A stretch of DNA of 64,000 nt, taken from the NCBI GenBank assembly GCA_013812505.1, contig JACCTH010000021.1, positions 34,569 to 98,568 on the forward strand, written 5' to 3'. Below are positions 42,560 to 51,316 of the stretch, piece after piece (positions within the stretch are counted from its first letter, which is position 1; the number at the start of each line of letters is the position of its first letter). Both the position numbers and the translations under genes were made by a program. A model generated the notes under the pieces. It had not been told where the DNA came from, did no database searches, and saw only the letters and a list, made by a program, of their open reading frames with translations. The DNA is from Acidimicrobiia bacterium (lineage in GTDB: Bacteria > Actinomycetota > Acidimicrobiia > Spongiisociales > ZC4RG35).

Positions 42560-44562
42560 ACCTCGCCCCTCTGCTCGAAGCGCGGTCGATTGCCGTGATC
42601 GGCGCCTCACCAAAGCTGGGCTCCGTTGGCCATCAGGTGTTGGTTCAGCTCGAGCGCGGCGGCTTCACCGGGTCGATCCTTGCCATCAATCCCAACTACC
42701 CGGACATGCTGCCAACCCTCGACCAGCCGGTCGACCTTGCCGTCCTCGCGATTGCGAATCGTCACCTCGAATCACAAGTCGAGGTCGCGCTGGCCGCGGG
42801 CACCCGGAGCTTTCTGATCTTTGCGAGTTGCTACGGCATCGCGAGTAACGGCGATCCGCTGCAAGTGTGGCTCTCGCGGCGCTTGGAGGGCATACCCGTC
42901 TGCGGCGGCAACGGTATGGGATTTCTCAACTTGACCCGTTCGGTGTGGGTATGCGGTTTCCATCAACCCCCCGATTTACAACGAGGCCGAGTGGCTTTCA
43001 TCTCGCATTCGGGATCGCTGTTCTCGGCGATGTTGCACAACCACCGCCACCAGACGTTCAACCTCGTGGTGTCAGCGGGGAACGAGCTCACGCTTACCCA
43101 AGCCGACTATGCCAACTATGCCCTCGACCAGGAGGAAACGAGGGTGATCGCTATGTTCACCGAAGCGGTCCGTGACCGGGAAGCCCTGAGCCGGGTCTGG
43201 ACGCGCGCCAACGACCGAGACGTCCCGGTCATCGTTTTGAAAACAGGTCGCAACGAAGCCGGCGCCGCGTCGGTGGCTACCCATTCGGCTGGTCTGGCAG
43301 GGGCTTATGCGCCGTTCGTCGCGTTTGCCAGTGCGCACGGGGTGCATCTGGTCGAAACGATGGACGAGATGATGGACACGATCGCGCTGTTCGACTCAAA
43401 GCACCGTCCGACGACTCGCGCCTTGGGCACGGTCCACGATTCCGGTGGGGAGAAAACCCACCTGATCGATCTCGCCGGCGAGCTGGGAATCGAGTTGGCT
43501 GCCGTCGGACCACCGACGGCGGACCGCTTGCTTGCGGTGCTCGATGACGGTCTCGAGCCTGCCAATCCGGTCGATGCCTGGGGTACGGGCCGAGCCTCGC
43601 CGGAGGTTATGGGCGAGTGTCTCGGGGCCCTCGCCGATGACCCGGCGGTCGGGGCGGTCGCGTTCGCCGTCGACCTCACCACGGAGGAGCATTCCGCCAC
43701 CGATTACGCCGACATCGCCCTCAAGGCGGCGGCAGCCACAGAGAAGCCGCTCTTCGTCCTTTCGCATTTGTCGAGCGCGGTCGACCCGGTGCAGGCCCGG
43801 ACCCTGGCGAGGGCAGAGGTCCCATTGCTGCGCGGCACCGCGACCGGCTTGCGAGCTGTCGCGCACCTTCTTGATCATCGGCGAGTGACAAAGTCGGCAC
43901 CTCCCGTGCCACCCGCAACGCTCGATCGTTGGCGACTACGCCTCAGCCAGGGGATCCTCAACGATGTCGAGGCGCTCGAGCTCCTTTCGGACTTCGGCAT
44001 CCCGATCGAGCGCCTCCATCGAGTGCCCAACATGTCCAAAGCCGTCGAGCTTGCGGGGAAAATCGGCTATCCGGTCGCGGTGAAGGCAGTCGGGCTGATC
44101 CACAAGACCGAGCACAACGGCGTCCGCACAAACCTTCGCAACGCCGAATCGCTGTCGGCGGCCTGGCGAGCATTGCGGACCCTCGAACTTCCCCTGGCGA
44201 TTCAGCGCATGGTTCCGGGCGGGATCGAGATTGCCTTGGGAATGGTCAATGATCCTCAGGTCGGTCCGGTGATGCTCGTGGGCACTGGCGGCGTCCTCGT
44301 CGAATTGCTCCGCGACCGGGTGCTGATCGTGCCTCCGATCGATCACGCCGCCGCCAAAACAGCGTTGGGACAACTTATGGTCGGGCCGATACTGGCGGGG
44401 TATCGCGGTACGGACCCGCTGGCGACCGACGGCTTGGTCGAGGCGCTGGTTGCGTTCTCCGGCCTGGTCCACCACCTTGGTGACCAGTTGCAATCGGTCG
44501 ATGTCAATCCGCTCGTCGTCCATTCCACCGGCCTGGCGGCAGTCGACGCTCTCGTTTTTTGA
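42499..44562 (+). CDS. NDP-forming acyl-CoA synthetase (fused CoA-binding and ATP-grasp domains)
   Basis: 687 residues from ATG 42499, but the first 18 are encoded by the tandem repeat; TTG 42553 (GDLAPLLEARSIAVIGASP follows) may be the true start, giving 669. The CoA-binding domain shows SIAVIGASPKLGSVGHQVL and ISHSGSLFSAM; the succinyl-CoA-synthetase-like middle domain has DAWGTGRASPEV. The ATP-grasp domain has YPVAVKAVGLIHKTEHNGV and LVGTGGVLVELL, ending VDVNPLVV. It makes acyl-CoA plus ADP and phosphate or the reverse. It would activate a carboxylate from the island. Confidence 0.9.
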   Translation: MGQGLEHGHGLKDGQGLTLGDLAPLLEARSIAVIGASPKLGSVGHQVLVQLERGGFTGSILAINPNYPDMLPTLDQPVDLAVLAIANRHLESQVEVALAAGTRSFLIFASCYGIASNGDPLQVWLSRRLEGIPVCGGNGMGFLNLTRSVWVCGFHQPPDLQRGRVAFISHSGSLFSAMLHNHRHQTFNLVVSAGNELTLTQADYANYALDQEETRVIAMFTEAVRDREALSRVWTRANDRDVPVIVLKTGRNEAGAASVATHSAGLAGAYAPFVAFASAHGVHLVETMDEMMDTIALFDSKHRPTTRALGTVHDSGGEKTHLIDLAGELGIELAAVGPPTADRLLAVLDDGLEPANPVDAWGTGRASPEVMGECLGALADDPAVGAVAFAVDLTTEEHSATDYADIALKAAAATEKPLFVLSHLSSAVDPVQARTLARAEVPLLRGTATGLRAVAHLLDHRRVTKSAPPVPPATLDRWRLRLSQGILNDVEALELLSDFGIPIERLHRVPNMSKAVELAGKIGYPVAVKAVGLIHKTEHNGVRTNLRNAESLSAAWRALRTLELPLAIQRMVPGGIEIALGMVNDPQVGPVMLVGTGGVLVELLRDRVLIVPPIDHAAAKTALGQLMVGPILAGYRGTDPLATDGLVEALVAFSGLVHHLGDQLQSVDVNPLVVHSTGLAAVDALVF

Positions 44563-44574
44563 TAGGTTCTCCGC

Positions 44575-45327
44575 ATGTGTTTTGACTACGACGCCACTCC
44601 ACCTGTCATCGCCGGGGCCGCGACCGACCATCGCGACCTCGTCTTGACCGCCGACGATGGCAACCTGTTCCTTGCTTTCGAAGCCTTTGCCAACCAAGGC
44701 GGCGCCACCGGGGTTGTCGTGTTGCCGGACGTGCGCGGGATCTTTCCGTTCTACACCCAACTCGCCGATCGTTTCGCCGAGCAGGGCCACGACGCATTGA
44801 CGATCGACTACTTCGGCCGAACGGCTGGACGTGAGACGAGGCGGGAGGATTTTCCCTTTCGGGACCATGTCGAGCAGACCACCTTTGAAGGCGTGCGTCT
44901 CGACGTTGCCGCCGCCGTTGCCCGGCTACGCGAAACGTCCAAGGACCGGCGCATCTTCACCATCGGTTTCTGCTTCGGGGGCTCGAATTCGTGGCATCAA
45001 GCGGCCAACGGCCATGGACTGGCGGGCGCGATCGGTTTCTATGGAGTGCCTGGCCGCGCCTGGCCGGCCGGGGCGCCGACGTCCATCTCGGCCGCCGCCG
45101 AGATGACATGCCCGGTGCTCGCCCTCATCGGCGGCGACGACCAGTCGATCCCCCCGGAAATGGTGGATGAGTTCGATAAGGCGCTCACTGCGGCCAGAGT
45201 CGAGCACGAGATCAAAGTTTACGAAACCGCCCCTCACTCGTTCTTCGACCGCAAGCAAGAGCAATTCCAGAGCGAGTCGGAGGATGCCTGGCGTCGGACC
45301 TTGGATTTCATCGCCAAGCACTCGTGA
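44575..45327 (+). CDS. Dienelactone hydrolase family protein
   Basis: 250 residues. The alpha/beta-hydrolase fold has a cysteine nucleophile, Cys133 in IGFCFGGSNSW, then Asp in LIGGDDQSIPPE and His in YETAPHSFFDR, the DLH triad. VVVLPDVRGIFPFYTQLADRFAEQGHDAL is the conserved N-terminal block in pattern. Family members open lactones or hydrolyse esters. It sits 12 nt after the acyl-CoA synthetase and is GTGA-coupled to the next flavoprotein, which could make lactones. Confidence 0.9.
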   Translation: MCFDYDATPPVIAGAATDHRDLVLTADDGNLFLAFEAFANQGGATGVVVLPDVRGIFPFYTQLADRFAEQGHDALTIDYFGRTAGRETRREDFPFRDHVEQTTFEGVRLDVAAAVARLRETSKDRRIFTIGFCFGGSNSWHQAANGHGLAGAIGFYGVPGRAWPAGAPTSISAAAEMTCPVLALIGGDDQSIPPEMVDEFDKALTAARVEHEIKVYETAPHSFFDRKQEQFQSESEDAWRRTLDFIAKHS

Positions 45328-46526
45328 CCACTTGGTCCAACTGGGTCGGCAACCAGTCCTTCGCTCCCCGACAAGTCGTAGCCACCGCAGACGAAGAGTC
45401 GGTGCAGGAGCAGGTGCGGGCGGCTGTCGCCGGCAGTTATCGGGTACGGACGTTTGGGACCGGGCACTCCTTCACTCCGATCGTTGAAACCGACGTCTTG
45501 CTCGACACGACAGCATTGCGCGGCATTGTCGAGATCGATGAACCGGCACGGCGGGTGCGGGCGCTGCCCAAGACGACCATCGGCGATTTTGGCAAGCCGC
45601 TCTGGGAAAGAGGGCTGGCGCTCGCCAACCAGGGCGACATCGACACTCAGTCGATCGCGGGCGCCGTCGCCACCGCCACCCACGGTTCGGGCCGCCGCCT
45701 CCCCAACCTCTCGGCCACGGTCACCGGTGCCCGGCTAGTCGACGGCACCGGGGAGATCGTGGTGATCGATGCCTCTCATCCCGACCTGCCAGCACTGCAA
45801 GCGTCGATCGGGCTCATGGGCATCATGACCGAGCTCGAGATCGAGGTCGTTCCTGCCTACGAGCTCGCCGCCCGTACCGACGTCCTACCTTTTGCCGAGA
45901 TGCTCGAGACCTTTGCCGACGACATCGATCGATACCGTCATTACGGCTTCTTCTGGATGCCGACCGATGCTTCGGCGGAGCTCTACAACTTGAGTGGCGC
46001 CGGCGCCGACGATTGTGTGCTCAAGCGCTATTTAGAAGTCGCCCCGGGAACTGATCCCGCCGACCTTCCCGAACACCATCGTCTCGGACCCGCCTTCGAG
46101 ATTTATCCGATGGTGTACGACCCCAACTTTCATGAAGTGGAGTACTTCCTCCCTCTCGATCAAGCCCGGGCGATTCTGTCGGAGATGCGCCAGCTGATGT
46201 TCGAGTGGTTACCGCTCAGTGTTTATCCGTTGGAGATCCGGGTGGTCGCCGCTGACGAGGCCTGGATAAGCCCTAACTACCAAAGGGAGAACCTGGTCGT
46301 GTCAATCTCGGGAGAGCCGGGGACCGACTATTGGACGTACCTGCACGCGTGCGACCAGTTGTTTGCGGAGTTCGCCGGTCGACCTCACTGGGGGAAGATT
46401 CACTTCATGACGGCGTCTCGGCTGGCTGGGCTCTTTCCCCGCTACGACGAATTCGTCCAAACCCGGAAACGATTCGACCCGAAGGGTGTCTTTCTGAACG
46501 ATCACACCCAAGCCCTGTTCGCTTAG
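45324..46526 (+). CDS. FAD-linked oxidoreductase, L-gulonolactone/D-arabinono-lactone oxidase type
   Basis: 400 residues from GTG 45324 (GTGA overlap). The VAO-type FAD domain shows RTFGTGHSFTPIV and GDIDTQSIAGAVATATHGSG; the C-terminal ALO domain ends RPHWGKIHFM and RKRFDPKGVFLNDHTQALF. Such enzymes oxidise aldonolactones or related polyols. A functional pairing with the adjacent dienelactone hydrolase-type protein is plausible. Confidence 0.88.
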   Translation: MTTWSNWVGNQSFAPRQVVATADEESVQEQVRAAVAGSYRVRTFGTGHSFTPIVETDVLLDTTALRGIVEIDEPARRVRALPKTTIGDFGKPLWERGLALANQGDIDTQSIAGAVATATHGSGRRLPNLSATVTGARLVDGTGEIVVIDASHPDLPALQASIGLMGIMTELEIEVVPAYELAARTDVLPFAEMLETFADDIDRYRHYGFFWMPTDASAELYNLSGAGADDCVLKRYLEVAPGTDPADLPEHHRLGPAFEIYPMVYDPNFHEVEYFLPLDQARAILSEMRQLMFEWLPLSVYPLEIRVVAADEAWISPNYQRENLVVSISGEPGTDYWTYLHACDQLFAEFAGRPHWGKIHFMTASRLAGLFPRYDEFVQTRKRFDPKGVFLNDHTQALFA

Positions 46527-46537
46527 GGTCCCGGTTC

Positions 46538-47329
46538 ATGAAGATTCGTGTCGGAGCCCAGCTCCATCCCCAGCAAGGCGACTACGAGGCACTGCGGAGG
46601 GCGGTGACCGCGAGCGAGGAGCTCGGGTACGACATCGTCTACAACTGGGACCACTTCTTTCCGCTTTACGGCGACCGCGACGGCAAACACTTCGAGTGTT
46701 GGACGACGCTCGCCGCATGGGCTGAACAGACCGAGACGATCGAGATTGGCCCCCTGGTCGCCTGCAACAGTTATCGCAACCCCAACCTGGTCGCCGACAT
46801 GGCGCGGACCATCGACCATATCTCCGGGGGACGTTTCGTCCTCGGCCTCGGGGGAGGCTGGAAGAAACGCGATTACGACGAGTACGGCTACGAGTTCGGC
46901 ACCGCTGCTACCCGCCTCCGATCGCTCGGGAAGAACATGCCGATCATTGAGGAGCGGCTCGGGAAGCTCAACCCCGCTCCCGTCCGCAGAATGCCAATCC
47001 TCATCGCTGGAACCGGCCCGACAATCACCCTGCCGATCGTCGCCCGCCATGCCGACCGCTGGCACGGCGCCTTTCCGAGCCATGCCGAGGATATGGAGGA
47101 TCCCATCGCTGTCCTCAAAGGGCATTGCGAAAAAATCGGCCGCGACCCCGGCGAAATCATGTGGTCCGTTGGCGTTCAACCCGAGGAGCTCGATCCGTTT
47201 CTCGCCAAAGAAGCCTCCACCCTGGTTGAGATGGGGGTAACGGAATTCACGCTTGGCTTCAACGGACCCCGCTGGGACGTTGGCAGGGGTCGAGATCTAC
47301 TCGCCTGGCGCGACGACCTCAACGCCTAA
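46538..47329 (+). CDS. LLM-class F420-dependent oxidoreductase
   Basis: 263 residues from ATG 46538; the upstream extension of the frame lies inside the preceding gene. The bacterial luciferase-like TIM barrel shows VYNWDHFFPLYG, IGPLVACNSYRNPNLVADMARTIDHISGGRFVLGLGGGW in pattern, and MPILIAGTGPTITLPIVARHADRWHG. This branch in actinobacteria normally uses coenzyme F420. The substrate is unknown. Confidence 0.88.
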   Translation: MKIRVGAQLHPQQGDYEALRRAVTASEELGYDIVYNWDHFFPLYGDRDGKHFECWTTLAAWAEQTETIEIGPLVACNSYRNPNLVADMARTIDHISGGRFVLGLGGGWKKRDYDEYGYEFGTAATRLRSLGKNMPIIEERLGKLNPAPVRRMPILIAGTGPTITLPIVARHADRWHGAFPSHAEDMEDPIAVLKGHCEKIGRDPGEIMWSVGVQPEELDPFLAKEASTLVEMGVTEFTLGFNGPRWDVGRGRDLLAWRDDLNA

Positions 47330-47402
47330 GCATATTTCTCCCCCAAAGGACTATCGCTTTACCTGGACCTGACCTGCGCAAACTCCTCGCGTACGCGTGA
47401 TT

Positions 47403-47503
47403 TGTCCTGTGGCGAACGCTCAAAACCAAATCTGTCCTGTAGCGAACGGTACTCGTTCGCTACAGGACGAATTTCCCAACAAGCGTTCCTGTGGCGACAA
47501 ATC
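47403..47503. repeat. Nested direct and inverted repeats in a 274-nt intergenic region
   Basis: TGTCCTGTGGCGAACG at 47403-47418 recurs as TGTCCTGTAGCGAACG at 47433-47448. The second copy is followed by its inverted complement, giving a perfect 15-bp stem (47434-47448 with 47454-47468) and a 5-nt loop. A third related piece, TTCCTGTGGCGACAAAT, is at 47486-47502, so that AGCGTT and CAAATC there mirror the first copy's flanks. The rest of 47330-47603 shows no gene I can support. Confidence 0.75.
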
Positions 47504-47603
47504 CGTCTGTCCATCGCAGGGAAGGGAGTGGCGTATCCAGCCCACTCGAATAGGAACAACCTTGGTCCCCGAATCTGTCGGGCCTGGCGCGTACGATCCG
47601 GCC

Positions 47604-48089
47604 ATGGACTTACCGATCGATGTTGTCCGCAGCCGTCGTAGGAAGCGCACCATCGCCGCCTATGTCGCCGACGGTCGAGTTCGGGTGATGCTGCCGGACG
47701 GACTGCCGGCCGACCAAGAGGCCAAACTGGTGAAGGAGATGGCGGCCAAGGCGATCCGCCGCTTTACGTCTACCCAGGTCGACCTGGCGGCTCGGGCTGG
47801 CTCGCTCGCCCATCGCTATGACCTGCCGAGCCCCGAATCGATCGAATGGTCCGACCGCCAGCTGACTCGTTGGGGGTCATGTTCGACCGATTCTCGGCGG
47901 ATACGCATCTCCCGACGGCTCGCCACCATGCCGCGTTGGGTCCTCGACTGGGTGATCATCCATGAGCTCGCCCATCTGGTGTTCGCGAATCATGGCCCGG
48001 GTTTCCAAGCCTTGGTTGCTCGCTATGAGCTTGGTGAGCGCGCCGAGGGCTATCTGATCGCCAAAGCCGAGGAGCGAACTAAACCTTAG
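47604..48089 (+). CDS. YgjP-like (DUF45) metal-dependent hydrolase domain protein
   Basis: 161 residues from ATG 47604. The zinc motif HELAH lies in WVIIHELAHLVFANHGPGFQALV; the downstream His (NHGPGF) completes the ligand set of the WLM/DUF45 metallopeptidase-like fold. WGSCSTDSRRIRISRRLATMP is the other family block. The first 60 residues are basic. It ends inside a palindromic repeat. The role of the family is poorly defined. Confidence 0.87.
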   Translation: MDLPIDVVRSRRRKRTIAAYVADGRVRVMLPDGLPADQEAKLVKEMAAKAIRRFTSTQVDLAARAGSLAHRYDLPSPESIEWSDRQLTRWGSCSTDSRRIRISRRLATMPRWVLDWVIIHELAHLVFANHGPGFQALVARYELGERAEGYLIAKAEERTKP

Positions 48090-48130
48090 GTTCCAGGGGT
48101 GGTCTGGCCACCACCAGAATCTTTAGGTTT
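48081..48130. repeat. Inverted copy of the 13.4-kb palindromic repeat module
   Basis: AACCTTAGGTT (48082-48092), 5 nt, GGTGG (48098-48102), 5 nt, CCACC (48108-48112). This is the reverse complement arrangement of the units at 13408-13475, with the same two 5-nt spacers. Outer arms AAACCT (48081-48086) and AGGTTT (48125-48130) also pair. It covers the stop of the DUF45 gene and faces the stop of the convergent secreted-protein gene. Confidence 0.8.
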
Positions 48131-48133
48131 GAG

Positions 48134-48622
48134 CTAGGGGCAGCGGGCTACGCTGGGGTTCCAGTCCATGAAGGTTCCGCTGGGGTTGGCCTTCCAGATC
48201 CAGGCATGCAGCACCCACACTCCGAGAGCCGCGTTCAGGTGGAATGGCCGTCCGAAGAGGACCGGCGGATTCAACGGGTCGACGAAGTCTCCGGGGACGA
48301 TGTACTCGACCGCCACGAGAGTGAGTTGACCACTGCGCCCCACCTCGTAGACGAGGGACTCGGGCTGCAGGGCCGAGACGCCGGCGTCGAGAAGGCTCAG
48401 ATTGACGTAATGCTGGCCCATGCCTCCGGCCTCTGAGTCGAAGCATTCGAGGAATGCCTCGTAGCCCTGACTCTCAGCTGCGGCCACGTCGCGGTAGGGC
48501 GCGGTGGCATCTTTCAACTCGCGGAGGCCGGGCTCGTTGCGCGCTGCCGATGCCATCAAAGCCGTACCAACGAGAGACAGCGTGAGCAGGAGGCCGATGG
48601 CAACCTTCCCCCGCCGCGTCAC
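48134..48622 (-). CDS. Predicted secreted or membrane-anchored protein of unknown function
   Basis: 162 residues from GTG 48622, which follows GGAGGG by 5 nt; the longer frame to 48745 lacks such a site. An N-terminal helix VAIGLLLTLSLVGTALMASA is followed by an outer domain with GYEAFLECFDSEAGGMGQHYVNLSLLD, YEVGRSGQLTLVAVEYIVP and PPVLFGRPFHLN, LHAWIWKANPSGTFMDWNP (separate blocks). The GMGxHYVN and LHAW..NPxGxFxxWNP pattern looks like a conserved family I have seen without known function. Confidence 0.7.
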   Translation of the reverse strand: MTRRGKVAIGLLLTLSLVGTALMASAARNEPGLRELKDATAPYRDVAAAESQGYEAFLECFDSEAGGMGQHYVNLSLLDAGVSALQPESLVYEVGRSGQLTLVAVEYIVPGDFVDPLNPPVLFGRPFHLNAALGVWVLHAWIWKANPSGTFMDWNPSVARCP

Positions 48623-48781
48623 CAAGACCCTCCAACGTAGAAGTTGCAAAAGGTCTTTTCGACCTTCTTGCTTCGCATAGCTTCCTCCGATCTGGGCCAG
48701 CGGTTCCGGCCCCAACAAAACGTATGGAATAGGTGACTTCCCCACATCGGGCGCCTTCCCTATGCCAGCGAGTGATCGTCC

Positions 48782-51316
48782 CTATTTTTGGATCAGGCCC
48801 AATTGGCCAGCCCGAGCTATTGCTTTGGCTCTGGTGGAAGCTCCAATTTTTCCCATCACCGCCGCCACGTGATGCTCGGCGGTCTTCTTGCTGATGAAGA
48901 GTCGCTCGGCGATGTCGCCGTTGTCGAGACCGTCACACATCAATCGGAGAACCTCTAATTGTCGAGGCGTCAAACCGAGCGGATTCGCCCGTGTTTCTGA
49001 TCGCGGGCCCCGAGGAATCTTCTCAACTCCCCGTTCGCGGAGACGGGCCCGAAGCCAAGCCGACGCCGGTTTCGCTTCAAGTTCGTCGACGATCGAAAGA
49101 GCCCGCAGCATCGCCACCTCGTCGCCGTCGGCCAAAGCGAGGGCTTCTTCGTAGGGGCACCCGATTGTCCGCCAAGCCGCGGCTGCTCCAGCCCAGTCGC
49201 CCGACATGTGGAGGGCAAAAGGCTCGGCCGCATGGTCTTGGGCCGTGGCGCCCGCCTTCCACATCCAAAAACCCACCTCGCCCCGCGCCCACGGGCTGTC
49301 GGCGCCGACAGCCTTGCCAAAAACCCAGCCGAGAATCTCGGGAATCTCCCTGCTCCTGCCTTCGAGCCAGGCGAGCTCGGCCAAACCGCAGAGAGGAGGC
49401 CAGAGGTGCTGCATCTCTCCGCCCTTCCCGATCTCGAGCGCTTGCTCGAGTGTCGCACGTCCTCTGGAATCGCCCCGACGAACTCGAACCCGGCCAAGGG
49501 AACCGAGAGCAGTCACCGGCCCGATCGGTCCCCCGCCAGGTCTCCCAGCCATGACCTGCTCGGCGAAAACGACCGCCTCATGCCACCTGCCTTGCTCGAA
49601 TGCGATGCGGGCGAGCCAAGCGCGGTCGTAGGCCACCGAATAGTCCTGGTCGTGGTTGAGACCCAGAACGACCGCTTCTTCTAGGGCCGCCACGGCTTCT
49701 TCATACAAGCGCGCCTCCCCGCCGCCCGAGCCGAGCTGCAAGAGCGCGGTCTGGATCAGATGCACGTCTCCACGCTCTTCGCCCATCCGACGCGCCCGCT
49801 TGAGCAGCCGGACTCCTTCGACCGGCTCCCCGGTGACAATCTCGACACAGCCCAAATTGATCAGACATGAGGCAACGTGAGGCTCGGAACCGAGCTCTTC
49901 GCTCAGCATCGACAGCCAAGCCGACATGGAGAGAGCCTGGGCGAGGTCGAGGCTCGATCCCGTCGGCTCGAGCAAGGCTTTGTCTTCATCGGCGCTGATC
50001 CGGGCTGCACTGGGCATAAACACCGTCCATTGCGCGCCGGCAAGCTGGATCAACGCCCGCGCCAAAGCCACACTGTCTCCGGCCAGTCGATAGTGCCTCG
50101 CCGCGAGGAGGGTCTGCTCGAGAGCTTCGCCCTGACGATCGAGAATCCGATAACTGCGACCCAACTCCAATCGAACTTCGGCCACGGCCGCGGGGTCGAG
50201 ATGCTGCGGATGGGTTAGCACCAGCTCCCAGAACTCAGCCGCTTCGCGATACGCGCCCCGGCGAAGAGCTTCCCGCGCTGCCGCTGGCGCGAACTCGGCA
50301 ACGCGTGGCCCATCCTCGGCACGGCCAGCGTGATGGGTCAGCCGGGAAACGTCAACCGATCCTTGCTCGACGAGCAGTCCGATCATTCGCCGATGCATCT
50401 CCAGGCGACGGGCTCCGGGAATCGCATCTTCGACGGCGGCCCGGGCGAGCTCGTGCCGGAAGCGCAGCCTCTCACTGGTCCCGAGCAAAACACCGGCAGT
50501 AGTGGCTTCGTCGACATCTGCGGTCTCGACTTCGGCCAGCGCTTTGGCAAAGTCGATCTCCAACTCTCTCGGGGCAATCGAGACGGCTTCGACAATTCGG
50601 CGCGGACCTTCGCCCAGACGGCGAACTCGCGCCAGCACCGCGTCCTGAACCGAGGTCGGGAGATGGTCGCCAGCGGCCAAGACCTCGGTGACGAAGAATG
50701 CGTTCCCGTCGGTCTGCGAGTGCAACTTGGCAGCCTCATCCGCCGGATACTGACTCAGCACTTGCATCGCGGCGACGCTCAGCGGAGGAACCGCGAGGCG
50801 CCAAGTCGAACCTTTGCTGGCGAGCTCGCCCAGCACGCTGCGCAGTGGATGATGCGGGCCGACTTCGTCATCCCGGTAGGTACAAACTGCCATTGACTTG
50901 GTTTGTTCGATCCGACGACCCAGGAAACGAAGAAAGTCGAGGGTCCCGTCGTCGGCCCAATGAACATCTTCGATTACGAGCACAATCGGGCGCGAGGTCA
51001 CGCGCAGCCGGTCAAGGAATCCGGCGAAGAGAGCAAAGCGATCCTGCTCCGACCCGGCCAAGTGACCGAGCCCAGAATGAGGATCGGCGAGGACGTCGAG
51101 CAACGGGCTAAGTGGTCTTGGAGTCGTGAGGGGATCGCAGGCTCCCCAGAGAACAAGCGCCTTCGGCCCCACGCGTTTCTCAAATTCACGCACCACCGAG
51201 GTCTTTCCCGCTCCGGCCTCGCCAGTGAGGAGGACCAACACCCCTTGCCCGGAGGCCGCGGTTGTTACCCCTTGCGCAAGCTGGTCGAGCAGCGAATCGC
51301 GTTCAAGCAGAGCCAT
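48782..51316 (-). CDS. Large LuxR-family ATP-binding regulator (LAL/MalT-like)
   Basis: 844 residues. The N-terminal AAA-type module has LLTGEAGAGKTSVVREFE (Walker A) and IVLVIEDVHWADDGTLDFLRF (Walker B). The middle is TPR-like helices. The C-terminal LuxR helix-turn-helix is GLTPRQLEVLRLMCDGLDNGDIAERLFISKKTAEHHVAAVMGKIG in pattern (last 65 residues). Such regulators sense small ligands through the helical repeats. The ATG overlaps the nucleoside hydrolase gene by 14 bp, so it is the distal gene of the polysaccharide-locus transcript. Confidence 0.92.
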   Translation of the reverse strand: MALLERDSLLDQLAQGVTTAASGQGVLVLLTGEAGAGKTSVVREFEKRVGPKALVLWGACDPLTTPRPLSPLLDVLADPHSGLGHLAGSEQDRFALFAGFLDRLRVTSRPIVLVIEDVHWADDGTLDFLRFLGRRIEQTKSMAVCTYRDDEVGPHHPLRSVLGELASKGSTWRLAVPPLSVAAMQVLSQYPADEAAKLHSQTDGNAFFVTEVLAAGDHLPTSVQDAVLARVRRLGEGPRRIVEAVSIAPRELEIDFAKALAEVETADVDEATTAGVLLGTSERLRFRHELARAAVEDAIPGARRLEMHRRMIGLLVEQGSVDVSRLTHHAGRAEDGPRVAEFAPAAAREALRRGAYREAAEFWELVLTHPQHLDPAAVAEVRLELGRSYRILDRQGEALEQTLLAARHYRLAGDSVALARALIQLAGAQWTVFMPSAARISADEDKALLEPTGSSLDLAQALSMSAWLSMLSEELGSEPHVASCLINLGCVEIVTGEPVEGVRLLKRARRMGEERGDVHLIQTALLQLGSGGGEARLYEEAVAALEEAVVLGLNHDQDYSVAYDRAWLARIAFEQGRWHEAVVFAEQVMAGRPGGGPIGPVTALGSLGRVRVRRGDSRGRATLEQALEIGKGGEMQHLWPPLCGLAELAWLEGRSREIPEILGWVFGKAVGADSPWARGEVGFWMWKAGATAQDHAAEPFALHMSGDWAGAAAAWRTIGCPYEEALALADGDEVAMLRALSIVDELEAKPASAWLRARLRERGVEKIPRGPRSETRANPLGLTPRQLEVLRLMCDGLDNGDIAERLFISKKTAEHHVAAVMGKIGASTRAKAIARAGQLGLIQK

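Noticed and set aside
43936..44868. Leftward 310-codon frame across the acyl-CoA synthetase and DLH genes
   Set aside because: Spans the boundary of two well-supported rightward genes and has no motif of its own.
46331..46537. Upstream extension of the LLM oxidoreductase
   Set aside because: Lies within the lactone-oxidase-like gene in another frame; homology begins at ATG 46538.
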